Shown piece by piece: positions 8,783 through 17,829 of a stretch of 64,000 bases of DNA. The DNA is taken from positions 1 through 64,000 of the forward strand of contig JAALKD010000010.1 in the NCBI GenBank assembly GCA_011088215.1, in the 5' to 3' direction. The notes beneath the pieces were generated by a model. It was given only the letters and a program-made list of their open reading frames with translations, searched no databases and was not told the origin of the DNA. The position numbers were made by a program, and so were the translations under genes. The stretch comes from Sphingomonadales bacterium (lineage in GTDB: Bacteria; Pseudomonadota; Alphaproteobacteria; Sphingomonadales; Kordiimonadaceae). Within the stretch, counting starts at the first letter, position 1. Each line of letters starts with the position of its first letter.

Positions 8783-10798
8783 TTATAACTGCTTAGGCTG
8801 TTCACCAAACTCAATTGAATAGCGTATTTTTGGATCCGGCAGACTTGTAGTTACCTCCGTCTCCAATGATCTAACCGTCTCATCAGATTCGCCGAGTGTT
8901 ATGGCCGCCCGTACAAAAAAACTATCCGATACTGGCTTTGCAGTAATCAAGCCAATTCCGGCGGCATCAATCCGATCCATCGATAGCTTTATATAATTTG
9001 CTGCATCGCCGAACTCAAGCACCCCGTCGGTAAGCCCTAAACCAGTCGATGCGGACACTAGCCTGGACACAGGAGCGCCATGATCTAACGAGATAACAGT
9101 GGTCCTATCCCACAGCGCGTGCCAGTCAGGTGTATGACCACCATTTTTCGCTTGAAAATAAAGGCTTTCAGGGTCAAATGCCTGCGGATTAAGTGTAATG
9201 TGCCCACACCTAAAAGTACCGTTGGCCAGTGGAAATGAAATACCTTGATAGGAGACGGTGATCCGATGGGAGTTCAATTCAAACTCAATAGTTTTTTGTA
9301 TCATTCCCAGCGTTGTCTCAATGTCAGCGGTGATATGCACAAGGCCAGTTTCAGGTACAAAGGAAATCACTGGTTCACACTTTGTCAGGTCCGTTATTTT
9401 AGGGCTGGTCGCTGGTTCGCCGACAAAATGGCCGCTATAGAAATCTGCCCCAAATTCAATATCATCAAAAAAACCGTGTGCCAGCGTACCGATAAAACCA
9501 TTTTTTGCCGGGGCCCCAGCTTGTGCCGGAATATATGTCCCCGGCCCAAATGACTGAATACTGAGCCCTCGTCCACAGTTGAGAGCCAGATGAAACTGCG
9601 GCGTTTCAACCACCAGAAACCTGCCCACACGTTCAACTTTAACATCAGCCGGAAGATGGCTGGCATATTTCGTATTCGCCGCCGCCAACCCGGAGCTACT
9701 TGGAAAGTTTTTCTCAAGTGTGCCTATCAACACGGACCAACGTTTTTCGGTAATGTGGGTTCGGTAGTCGCTTGCCCACAGTTCACACAAGGTTCGCCAT
9801 TGGCCTGTTTTTAATTCACCTGCGGCCAACATACTTTCATATAGCCGCCAGCAGTTGGTGTTTAGCGTCAAGTCGGCTCTGCCAGTAACGGCCCAGCGCA
9901 GGATGTTGTATTTTCGCTGTTTTTTAACAGGAATTGGTGCCTGTGCGGTTTCCAACTGGATGGGGGTGGCGTCGTCAGCCAAAAAGGCCAAGGCATCACG
10001 CGGCGTACCCAATTTCACAGCGTCTGTTCCCTGAAACGCTTTTAATAACAGCGCAATTCGTTCATATTCAGACACAGCGCCGATGCCTGCTTCAGAACCA
10101 AATCGACCTGGCCGATAATCAAAAACCTCAGCGTCACTGGTGTAAAGCGGAAATGCCTGGGCGCCCTGCTCCAGCTGCAGGCCCAGAAATTCAAAATACT
10201 CATCTGCGCCAATTTCAGAGTGTGCGTAGCGCTGGAATTTTTGGAATGACATGGCATCTGACCAAATCACCGGCATCTGAGAACCATTTGCACCCGTAAT
10301 AGTTTGCGGTCGATGGGCGTATGATTTTGACCAATTGTTATTGTGGCTGGAAGGCTCCGACCAGTCCATCATAACCGCTTCAAACCCGGCAGCCTTGTAC
10401 AGCGGCAGAATGCCTGGTGAATAGGCCTGTTCGTTAATAAGGGCTATTTGGGGCCGAACGCCTAGTGTTTCCTGGTAGTCACTCATACCAAGCATCAAGT
10501 TTGCTTCAGTAACTTCGGCGGGCACCAACGGAGCAATCATCTGTGTGTAACCACTGCCAATAAATTCGACCGAACCCTCCGAAATCAACCGCCGCAAAGC
10601 TGCAGTCCAATTAGGTTCGCGTTTGTCTATTTCCAGCAAGGTATGACTTGTTGCTTCGATGCCGATGGGAAACCCGTCTTGCGCCAACTTCAGCAGTGGC
10701 CAGTAACAGCGATCAATAACAATCTGCCGTTCCTCTTCCTCAATTGAAGAAAAAGCCAAATTTAGATGAAAAACTGTATATGCAACCGGTAATTCCAC
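8783..10798 (-). CDS. Glycoside hydrolase family 57-like protein
   Basis: A 671-residue protein. The N-terminal half looks like the GH57 / polysaccharide-deacetylase barrel: the start VAYTVFHLNLAFSSIEEEE, a GIEATSHTLLEI strand, an INEQAYSPGIL segment where GH57 enzymes carry their nucleophile Glu, and GFEAVMMDWSEPS. The C-terminal half (about 390-670) is beta-rich and may be a carbohydrate-binding part. No signal peptide is visible, so it probably acts in the cytoplasm. It lies between the ATP-grasp gene and pseB. The substrate is unknown; it may trim or edit the glycan made by the cluster. Confidence 0.6.
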   Translation of the reverse strand: MELPVAYTVFHLNLAFSSIEEEERQIVIDRCYWPLLKLAQDGFPIGIEATSHTLLEIDKREPNWTAALRRLISEGSVEFIGSGYTQMIAPLVPAEVTEANLMLGMSDYQETLGVRPQIALINEQAYSPGILPLYKAAGFEAVMMDWSEPSSHNNNWSKSYAHRPQTITGANGSQMPVIWSDAMSFQKFQRYAHSEIGADEYFEFLGLQLEQGAQAFPLYTSDAEVFDYRPGRFGSEAGIGAVSEYERIALLLKAFQGTDAVKLGTPRDALAFLADDATPIQLETAQAPIPVKKQRKYNILRWAVTGRADLTLNTNCWRLYESMLAAGELKTGQWRTLCELWASDYRTHITEKRWSVLIGTLEKNFPSSSGLAAANTKYASHLPADVKVERVGRFLVVETPQFHLALNCGRGLSIQSFGPGTYIPAQAGAPAKNGFIGTLAHGFFDDIEFGADFYSGHFVGEPATSPKITDLTKCEPVISFVPETGLVHITADIETTLGMIQKTIEFELNSHRITVSYQGISFPLANGTFRCGHITLNPQAFDPESLYFQAKNGGHTPDWHALWDRTTVISLDHGAPVSRLVSASTGLGLTDGVLEFGDAANYIKLSMDRIDAAGIGLITAKPVSDSFFVRAAITLGESDETVRSLETEVTTSLPDPKIRYSIEFGEQPKQL

Positions 10799-10815
10799 CG
10801 AGGCACAATAACCTA

Positions 10816-12042
10816 TCAGTTTTCTTTTTCTATCTGAAACTTAATGGTTTTTGCAGCCCATTCAGCTTTTTGAGTGGCTTCCGCATATGTTTCACCGCGC
10901 ATCATGACAGTGCCCGCGCGCGCAGCATGACAGTTGATCGCCGCCTGATGATCACCTGTTTTCGCATAAATAACCAAGTTGTAGGTTGCCGGATCTTGGG
11001 CCAACTCCTTCTCACCCTTAATGGCTTTTATTTCACCCTCTGCGGGGAAAAAATATCTTACACCGAGATATTTTTTATGGCTTGATTTCAACAAATTATT
11101 ATCAACTTTTAATCCAAGACTTAAGTCAATAATAGCTCCAACCAAATCAACGCCATACGCAAATGGAATATGATGGGTTGCCAGATAATTACCAGACAAA
11201 CGACCCGCGAGTTCAATGATCTGGGGAACTCCGTTATCCCCGACAACAATGTCCGCTTTTACCGGCCCCCAGTTTAAACCAAGCGACCTTGCACCTGCCT
11301 CAATTACTGTTCGTATCTCTTCCAAAAGGCCATCGCCAAATCGAGATGGAATTGTTCCCCCATCTTCGACAATAAAAGGCTTAGTTTCCGGCAGGTTGCT
11401 ATAGTTGCGATCTGCAAATGCAACACAGTGAAAGCAATCATCAACAAACATGCCTTCAACAGACAATTGTGGGCCATCCACGAACTCTTCTAAAACAAGC
11501 AAGCCGTTGCCACATGAGGCCATTGAATGCGTGAAAGCCCAACTCAGGTCCGTTTCTTCTTCAACATACAAAACTCCATTTGATCCGCGACCATCGCTTG
11601 GTTTCAATATCAGAGGAAATTCAAAACCTTTTATGGCCTCTTCAAGTTCGGGCATACTATGGACAGTCGCGAAATCAGGTGTTGCTACGCTGGCCTCCAT
11701 AAACGCCGTTTTCATGTGAATTTTGTTGGTAAGTTTACGAACTGCATCCTTATTCGCATGCGGCAATCCAAGCGCCTCGGCTACTGCGGCAACTGTATAA
11801 GGAACATCATTCGCTATGGTCATAACCCCGTCTATGGGACATGTGTGAACATAAGCCTTCACGACGGCAAGGGTTTCGTCAACATCTCGAGTGCTGGCAA
11901 TAAGCGTATCATCAGCATATTCAAACGCTGGGGCATCAGGATCCATATCCGTGCCAACTACATGCAGGCCTTTTTCTTTAGCCAGTTGATAAGCTGGCAC
12001 TTGTTCAAGGCCAGCGCCGATGATAAGCAATCGCTTAGGCAT
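10816..12042 (-). CDS. ATP-grasp carboxylate-amine ligase
   Basis: A 408-residue ATP-grasp protein: N-terminal nucleotide-fold (MPKRLLIIGAGLEQVPAYQL), then the ATP-binding part with FPLILKPSDGRGSNGV and LVLEEFVDGPQLSVEG, and the metal-binding region IIELAGRLSGN. The family joins a carboxylate to an amine through an acyl phosphate. I use the ATG at 12042, which overlaps the preceding gene by 8 bases (ATGCCTAA); a start 15 codons earlier would give a cysteine-rich extension unlike the family. In this cluster it could add an amino acid or amine to a sugar acid, but that is inference. Confidence 0.8.
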   Translation of the reverse strand: MPKRLLIIGAGLEQVPAYQLAKEKGLHVVGTDMDPDAPAFEYADDTLIASTRDVDETLAVVKAYVHTCPIDGVMTIANDVPYTVAAVAEALGLPHANKDAVRKLTNKIHMKTAFMEASVATPDFATVHSMPELEEAIKGFEFPLILKPSDGRGSNGVLYVEEETDLSWAFTHSMASCGNGLLVLEEFVDGPQLSVEGMFVDDCFHCVAFADRNYSNLPETKPFIVEDGGTIPSRFGDGLLEEIRTVIEAGARSLGLNWGPVKADIVVGDNGVPQIIELAGRLSGNYLATHHIPFAYGVDLVGAIIDLSLGLKVDNNLLKSSHKKYLGVRYFFPAEGEIKAIKGEKELAQDPATYNLVIYAKTGDHQAAINCHAARAGTVMMRGETYAEATQKAEWAAKTIKFQIEKEN

Positions 12043-13204
12043 ATCGACCTTCCCAAACATGTGTGAACAAGAGCCGCACGTCTTCATGCGTCACGGGCTT
12101 CACGTTGGTATTGATAGCCCCAATCTCTAGGGCGTCAGTGGTAACTGCATCCATATCCACATCACCCAACCCATAGTTTTTCAATTCGATATCCACACCG
12201 AACTTTTCAGTAAGACGATAAAAAACTTTAATCAGGGTTTCAGCCGATTGGTCCGAAGATCCAGCACTGTGGCCAAATAACGCGACTGTCTGGCCATATT
12301 TATCGCCGACATCCGCGCGGTTAAACCAAATTGCAGGTGCAGTACATAGCGCGACAGCCCTGCCATGTTGAATATCAAACCGGCCCGAAAGAGGATGGCT
12401 CATGGCATGGGCAAGGTTAACATCCACAAGACCGATCGAAAGCCCTGCCAGCGTTGCGCCCCAAGCCATTTTTGCTTTGGCCTCCAGATCATCTGGGCAA
12501 TCATAAACTCGTTCAAAATTTTCGGCGATCAATTTGAGTGCAGAGTAGCCATAAAACTCAGAATGCAGCGTTGAGCGGCCGGAAGTATACCCCTCAAGCG
12601 CTTGACCAAAGGCGTCAAACCCAGTGACAGCGACCTGTTCAAGCGGCATAAGCGCAAGTAGTTCGGGGTCCAGCAACGCTGTCGTTGGGTATAAATACGG
12701 ATGGCCCATTCCCTTTTTCATCATCGTTTCAGCATGCGTAACCACCGCATAAGGGGTTGATTCTGAGCCCGTGCCAGAGGTAGTCGGCACAGCAATCATC
12801 GGTAACGTTGGCTTTTCAATCTTGCGCAGGCTTTCACCACCTATGCTGATGTAATCCCAACAGCTGCCACCGTTGGTCATAACCATGGCAACCATTTTGG
12901 CCACATCTACCGAACTACCGCCGCCCAAGCCGAGAATCGTATCCGCGCCAAAAGCACGGCAGGCATCCGCAACAGCATCCACATCGGTGTGCAAGGGATT
13001 GGTAGAAATGCCTTTGTGGATACAAAGGTCGATGCTGGCGGACGCACACTGAGCGCGCAAAGTGTCCAGCACACCCGCTTTTTCCATAGCGTTATGCCCG
13101 GTTACGGCGAAAAGGCGTTTGGTGTTGGGCATGTAGGTCAACAGACTTCGATGTCCGCCGGCCTCAATCACAACCTCAGTTGGATAAAAAATCCGGGATT
13201 TCAT
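12035..13204 (-). CDS. Iron-type alcohol dehydrogenase, variant metal site
   Basis: A 389-residue group III (iron-containing) alcohol dehydrogenase / dehydroquinate-synthase-fold protein, with the NAD-binding GLGGGSSVDVAKM and the PTTSGTGSESTPYAV motif. Of the four metal ligands (Asp, His, His, His in FucO), the Asp of DAFGQALE and the two late His (HAMSH...QHG) are there, but the second ligand position is Gln instead of His. It overlaps the transketolase C-subunit gene by 29 bases. It probably reduces or oxidises a sugar-derived aldehyde or ketone; the exact substrate is unknown. Confidence 0.82.
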   Translation of the reverse strand: MKSRIFYPTEVVIEAGGHRSLLTYMPNTKRLFAVTGHNAMEKAGVLDTLRAQCASASIDLCIHKGISTNPLHTDVDAVADACRAFGADTILGLGGGSSVDVAKMVAMVMTNGGSCWDYISIGGESLRKIEKPTLPMIAVPTTSGTGSESTPYAVVTHAETMMKKGMGHPYLYPTTALLDPELLALMPLEQVAVTGFDAFGQALEGYTSGRSTLHSEFYGYSALKLIAENFERVYDCPDDLEAKAKMAWGATLAGLSIGLVDVNLAHAMSHPLSGRFDIQHGRAVALCTAPAIWFNRADVGDKYGQTVALFGHSAGSSDQSAETLIKVFYRLTEKFGVDIELKNYGLGDVDMDAVTTDALEIGAINTNVKPVTHEDVRLLFTHVWEGRYA

Positions 13205-14129
13205 CCAGAATTCCTTTCACACGATTGACGGCAGCATCCGAGTCCATTTCGTATTTGCGGTATAAGTCGGCGGGCGGGCCGCATTCAGCGAACGTATCCC
13301 CAAGACCAAGGCGGATAAGACGAGTTGGACGTCGTTCTGAAAACAACTCGGCCAATTTGCCTCCTAAACCACCGTTTATAGAGTGGTCTTCCATACTAAT
13401 AACGAGTTTGCATCCTGCAAAGGCGTCAAGCAACGCATCACCACTATCACCCGCGAGCGTGCTGACATTCACAACGCGCGCATTTATGCCAAAAGCAGTT
13501 AGCTTTTCTTTTGCAACCAACGCTTCCGCAACCATTATTCCCGTCGCGGCAATCACTACGGTTTCGCCGCCGCGCAGAATGCTGGGTACACCGAGATTCC
13601 AGGTATGGTTTTCGTCGTGCACATCTTCCTGCATGGTTTTACCGGACTTGATAACCACCGGACCATCATAATTAACCGCAAAATCAACCATTTGCCGCAT
13701 TTCGACAGCATCCGCAGGCGATAAGTACACAAGATTAGGGATGGAACGAAATATGGCAATATCTTCGGTAAGCTGGTGAGTTACGCCGTCGGCACCTGCG
13801 TCAAGGCCGTGGTGGCTCAGCACAAAATTTACGTTGAGATTCGGATAGGCGATGGAATTTCTGACCTGATCCAATGCTCGCATGGCAATGAACATGGAAT
13901 AGCTGTTCACAAACGGCACGAGCCCCATTGTTGCCATGCCCCCAGCGGCAGACACCATGTCCTGCTCGGCAATACCAAAGGTGAAGGCGCGCTCGGGATA
14001 AACGGCTGCAAATTTATCCGCCATCGTTGCTTCCTGAGAGTCAGTATCCAGTGACACGATGCGGTCATCAGTTGCAGCGAGCTCAATCAGCCGCTCAATA
14101 TATACTTTGCGAAGCCCCTGTTTGCTCAT
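13176..14129 (-). CDS. Split transketolase, C-terminal subunit (second pair)
   Basis: A 317-residue protein with the pyrimidine-binding and C-terminal domains of transketolase. The catalytic ThDP glutamate is in FGIAEQDM, and the substrate-site histidines are kept (SHHGLDAGADGVTHQ). With the gene just upstream it makes a complete two-subunit ThDP enzyme moving a C2 ketol unit; its start overlaps that gene by 4 bases (ATGA). It is about 40 % similar by eye to the other C subunit at 17830, so the two pairs are old paralogues and not a recent duplication. Confidence 0.85.
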   Translation of the reverse strand: MSKQGLRKVYIERLIELAATDDRIVSLDTDSQEATMADKFAAVYPERAFTFGIAEQDMVSAAGGMATMGLVPFVNSYSMFIAMRALDQVRNSIAYPNLNVNFVLSHHGLDAGADGVTHQLTEDIAIFRSIPNLVYLSPADAVEMRQMVDFAVNYDGPVVIKSGKTMQEDVHDENHTWNLGVPSILRGGETVVIAATGIMVAEALVAKEKLTAFGINARVVNVSTLAGDSGDALLDAFAGCKLVISMEDHSINGGLGGKLAELFSERRPTRLIRLGLGDTFAECGPPADLYRKYEMDSDAAVNRVKGILDEIPDFLSN

Positions 14130-14974
14130 ATCACTGCCCCAAGGTCTTGCATCGCCCGCTCAAGGCGAGCTTGGTCAAACTTTGGGCCACCAGTGTGCCA
14201 GGCATTGTCAGCTTCCATGAAGCTAACCCCCTTACCTTTCACAGTATCGGCAATCAACAGCTTTGGTTTTGTCGGATCAAAGGTGGCCATCACGCGCGTT
14301 AGATCAGCAAAAGAATGGCCGTCCACAACTTTCACGTCCCACCCGAACGAACGCCATTTCTCAGCATAAGGTTCCTGACTCATGACATCAGCGCAGGCGC
14401 GGTCACCCTGAAACACATTGCGGTCGATGACATTGATCACGTTTGAGAGCTTATGGTGGCCTGCGGTCATGGCTGCTTCCCACACTTGGCCTTCCTGGGT
14501 CTCGCCGTCCCCCATAATGCAAAAGAAACGCAGATCGTTCTTTCCCAGATACCGCGCTGCCAGTGCCATGCCATTGGTAGCACTCAGCCCCATTCCCAAG
14601 CTACCACTGGTATAATCAATGGCGGGAATGGTGTCATATTCAGGATGAGTTTGCATTCGGGTCTCAAAACCGCGGTACCCCATCAACTCATTTTCCGAAA
14701 CCCAGCCCAGCTTAGCAAAAATTGAATAATATGCAGGTGAAGCCTGCCCTTTCGAAAGTATAAGACGGTCACGCCCATCCCACCTGCAATCGGCCCTATC
14801 GATATGCATTTCATGAAAATAGAGCCAAACAAGCACATCCGTAACAGAGAGTGTGCTGCCTGGGCTGCCCGAACCCGCATGTTGAATCATTCGCATGCTA
14901 TCAACACGCACGCGGCGTGCAAGCTCGCTCAATTCGGCAACCTTGTCATCATTAATTGGCTTGGCCTGCCGCAT
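14126..14974 (-). CDS. Split transketolase, N-terminal subunit (second pair), substrate-site His missing
   Basis: A 282-residue ThDP-binding subunit with the cofactor motif GDGETQEG...NVIDRN. Two histidines that contact substrate in ordinary transketolases are changed: SGHPG reads SGSPGS, and SKGHA reads SKGQA. The ThDP-binding parts look intact, so this is likely an active enzyme with different substrate demands and not a dead copy. Its start overlaps the stop of the KdsA-like gene by one base. Confidence 0.83.
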   Translation of the reverse strand: MRQAKPINDDKVAELSELARRVRVDSMRMIQHAGSGSPGSTLSVTDVLVWLYFHEMHIDRADCRWDGRDRLILSKGQASPAYYSIFAKLGWVSENELMGYRGFETRMQTHPEYDTIPAIDYTSGSLGMGLSATNGMALAARYLGKNDLRFFCIMGDGETQEGQVWEAAMTAGHHKLSNVINVIDRNVFQGDRACADVMSQEPYAEKWRSFGWDVKVVDGHSFADLTRVMATFDPTKPKLLIADTVKGKGVSFMEADNAWHTGGPKFDQARLERAMQDLGAVI

Positions 14975-15828
14975 CAGGCATTCTCCGCCAAGACACGGTC
15001 AATAGCAGCCCATTCTTTCAAAACAACAGCAACATCCGCCAATGCTAGTGTGCCAGCTCCGTCGCTCAATGCCTTTTCAGGTTCAGGATGCACCTCAATG
15101 AAAATACCGTCTACGCCATTGGCCACGGCGCTGCGGCCAAGCGGTCTGATAAAGTCGCGATGATTAAAGTCAGTTCCAGACAGAATTGTTTCGTTGCCAT
15201 GCACAGTATGTGAAGCGTCAAAAATAACCGGCTTCCCGAAAGTGGACATAATCTGCAAGCCGCGCATATCAACAATCATCGTCTGGTATCCGAACATGTA
15301 ACCACGGTCCGTCGCCACCGTGTTTTCAAATCCATCATCAGACAGACGAGACAACACGTTGGACATCTCCCACGGGGCAGTAAATTGCCCTTTCTTGATA
15401 TTTACTGGCCTGCCGGTCGCAGCCGCGGCCTTAATCAGGTCAATTTGCTTGGAAAGCAGCGCTGGAATTTGAAGCAGGTCGGCATACTCGGCCGCTTCCG
15501 CACATTGTTCCGGCTCATGCACGTCTGTCGTTACATTCACTCCAACCGCAGCCTTGACAGCCTTTAATGTATTCAAACCGTCATTCACCCCCGGGCCACG
15601 GTATGAGCCCGCAATCGTCTTGTTCGCCTTGTCATAACTGGCCTTAAAGACATATCCCAGGCCGAGCTCTTCGGTTATGCGTCTGATTTCCGCGGCAACC
15701 TCAATACAGATACCCTGATCCTCAACCACACATGGCCCGGCTATCACCATAAGGGGCGCGCCGCCGCCAATCCGCGTGTTTCCAACCGAGACTTCCCGGA
15801 TATTTCTTCGGTGTGTTCTTTCAACCAT
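14974..15828 (-). CDS. KdsA-like 3-deoxy-ulosonate 8-phosphate synthase
   Basis: A 284-residue class I DAHP/KDO8P synthase, the same length as E. coli KdsA. It condenses PEP with an aldose phosphate (arabinose 5-phosphate in KdsA) to a 3-deoxy-ulosonate. Cys33 in IAGPCVVED, the His of FDASHTVH, the Glu of IFIEVHP and the Asp of ALSDGAG place it in the metal-dependent class. The conserved KASYDKAN and YRGPG motifs are there, while the usual ERGxSFGY reads DRGYMFGY, a change near the substrate site. Its place between transketolase and ADH genes suggests a dedicated paralogue using an unusual aldose phosphate rather than housekeeping KdsA. Confidence 0.8.
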   Translation of the reverse strand: MVERTHRRNIREVSVGNTRIGGGAPLMVIAGPCVVEDQGICIEVAAEIRRITEELGLGYVFKASYDKANKTIAGSYRGPGVNDGLNTLKAVKAAVGVNVTTDVHEPEQCAEAAEYADLLQIPALLSKQIDLIKAAAATGRPVNIKKGQFTAPWEMSNVLSRLSDDGFENTVATDRGYMFGYQTMIVDMRGLQIMSTFGKPVIFDASHTVHGNETILSGTDFNHRDFIRPLGRSAVANGVDGIFIEVHPEPEKALSDGAGTLALADVAVVLKEWAAIDRVLAENA

Positions 15829-17019
15829 CTATTTTGATCCCCAGATAATATCCCGTACAATTGGGCGGAGTGATTTCGCGTCAAATTCGACAGGGTGCTG
15901 CTTCAGCGGTCTAAATTTAAATTTCATGATGCTATCAATCAGTCTCTCATCCAGCCCCTGGCACTTACCTTTTCCGATAATAGTTTCAACAGTTTTATTC
16001 ATTCCAACTTCAGTGATCAGCGCATTGAGTGCATCAACAAACGCCGTGGCTTCCATGCCCTCGCTTTCCAGCTTTTCACCTAAGCAAACTTCGCGCCATA
16101 AACTGGCCAACCCTTCAGGTGCACCCTCAATGGTGTAACGCAGAACTGGTACCGTAGAAATTGTGACGCCGAGGCCATGTGGAATATGGGTAAGTGCACC
16201 CAAGGGTTCCGCAATCGCGTGCGCTGTAGTTGTTCCTCTGTGCGAGATTGCCATACCTGCGAGCGCAGCGGCGAGCGCCATATTCTGCCTATACTCCATG
16301 TTGTTCGGCTGACTGATTGCTCCTTTGAGATTAGCAAAAACCAGCTTCATTGCTTCTTTTCCAAACAGTTCCGACATTGGCGCTTGCTTGGATACGTTAA
16401 TTGTAGCCTCAAGTGCGTGCGCAAACGCGTCTAGGCCGGTTGACGCGGTCAAATCACTAGGCATACCTGTCATCAGTTCAGCATCAATGATTGCGACACG
16501 CGGAAAAATAGCAGGTTCCTGAATAGTGCCCTTTTGCTGAGTGTCCGGCTTGGTAAGGACGGCATAGGGAGTAACTTCAGAGCCTGTACCCGACGTTGTA
16601 GGCACCGTGATGACCGGCAGAACAGCGCCTTCAAGCGGCAAAGGCGGTCTGTTAGACAAGTTAGCATACATCCATATGCCTTCTTTTTGTGTCAGAGCGA
16701 TGGCTAGGGCTTTTGCCAGGTCCATCGCGCTACCACCACCAAAACCAATGACAACATCAATGCCTTGGTCTTTCAGATCACTGGCAGCACCATCAATATA
16801 GTCGATGGTAGGCTCGGGCTCTGCTTGCTCAAAAGCCACAACAGTCACACCGGCATCTTTCAGCATTTGCAGATACGTCACTGCCAGATCTGCCAACTGT
16901 ACCGGGTAAACAAACAACGGCTTTTCGCCAAACCGTTTGCTGATATTTGCAAGATCACGGGCTGCACCTGGGGCCCCTATTATTTCTGTTGGTAGCTTAA
17001 ATCCAAAAGCATCTAACAC
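15829..17019 (-). CDS. Iron-type alcohol dehydrogenase
   Basis: A 396-residue group III alcohol dehydrogenase with GFGGGSAMDLAKALA (NAD site) and the VPTTSGTGSEVTPYAV motif. All four expected metal ligands are visible: Asp and His in DAFAHALEA, and the two late His in HAIAEPLGALTHIPHG. The second His of the usual HxxxHPLG motif is Glu here. It abuts the KdsA-like gene (stop and start adjacent) and follows the SDR gene. Likely role: redox step on a sugar aldehyde or ketone of the cluster's pathway. Confidence 0.85.
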   Translation of the reverse strand: MLDAFGFKLPTEIIGAPGAARDLANISKRFGEKPLFVYPVQLADLAVTYLQMLKDAGVTVVAFEQAEPEPTIDYIDGAASDLKDQGIDVVIGFGGGSAMDLAKALAIALTQKEGIWMYANLSNRPPLPLEGAVLPVITVPTTSGTGSEVTPYAVLTKPDTQQKGTIQEPAIFPRVAIIDAELMTGMPSDLTASTGLDAFAHALEATINVSKQAPMSELFGKEAMKLVFANLKGAISQPNNMEYRQNMALAAALAGMAISHRGTTTAHAIAEPLGALTHIPHGLGVTISTVPVLRYTIEGAPEGLASLWREVCLGEKLESEGMEATAFVDALNALITEVGMNKTVETIIGKGKCQGLDERLIDSIMKFKFRPLKQHPVEFDAKSLRPIVRDIIWGSK

Positions 17020-17076
17020 GCTAAAATCTTTCGTTATTTTCGAGTGGTAATTTTGAGTTTTATATTTGAATTGCAG

Positions 17077-17817
17077 TTAGAAGTACAAACCGCCATTCAC
17101 GTTGATTGTCTGAGCCGTCACATAGCTGGAGCGGTCAGAAGCAAGGAAAACAGCGGTTTGTGCCACTTCATCAACCGTCCCCATACGTTTTTGCACAACT
17201 TGTTCTGCAGCTGCCTGCACCGCTGGGTTCGCAAGGCCCGCGGCCGCCATCTCAGAAGAAATAAGTCCCGCGGCTAAAGTATTGCTGCGCACACCGTCAG
17301 GTGCCAAAAAGCGCGCAATAACCTGCCCGAGCGAAATCAGCCCGGCTTTGCTCGCAGCATAATGCGCCGTACGCGGCCCACCATATTGCCCGGAAACCGA
17401 CCCAATATGAATGACACTGGCGGAACCCGATTTCCGTAAAAGGCTAATGGCTTCCTGCGTGACCACAAAGGGGCCCTTCAAGTTTACACCTAGAATTTCG
17501 TCCCAATCTTCATCAGTGATTTCATCAAAGTCAGTAGGATTGTTAATGCCCGCGTTATTAACCAGCACATCCAATTGTCCGGCTTCAACCTCAATTTTGG
17601 TCATCAACTGCTTAAGCGCTGCACGGTCTCGCACATCAGCCTGTACGGCACGGTCAACCGGTAGCCCCAAGGATACACATGTTTCGTTTGCTGCTGCCGC
17701 ATTGGCAGAATAGGTGAAATAAACACTGGCGCCTTCGTGAACAAAAGCCTCAACAATTGCCCGGCCAATGCCACGTGAACCGCCTGTAATTAATGCTACT
17801 TTATCTTTTAATTCCAT
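17077..17817 (-). CDS. SDR-family oxidoreductase (FabG-like)
   Basis: A 246-residue classical short-chain dehydrogenase. It has the NAD(P) motif TGGSRGIGRA (16-25), NNAGI, the catalytic Ser in HIGSVSGQ, and Tyr/Lys in YAASK, with a C-terminal INVNGGLYF. It resembles FabG, but its place between a transketolase C subunit and an iron-type ADH argues for a ketosugar reductase specific to this pathway. Spacing to the preceding gene is 12 bases. Confidence 0.85.
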   Translation of the reverse strand: MELKDKVALITGGSRGIGRAIVEAFVHEGASVYFTYSANAAAANETCVSLGLPVDRAVQADVRDRAALKQLMTKIEVEAGQLDVLVNNAGINNPTDFDEITDEDWDEILGVNLKGPFVVTQEAISLLRKSGSASVIHIGSVSGQYGGPRTAHYAASKAGLISLGQVIARFLAPDGVRSNTLAAGLISSEMAAAGLANPAVQAAAEQVVQKRMGTVDEVAQTAVFLASDRSSYVTAQTINVNGGLYF

Positions 17818-17829
17818 TATATTACTAGC

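Noticed and set aside
12043..12087. Cys-containing extension of the ATP-grasp protein (MKTCGSCSH)
   Set aside because: It lies in the end of the preceding ADH gene, and the ATP-grasp family starts at the nucleotide-fold segment after it.
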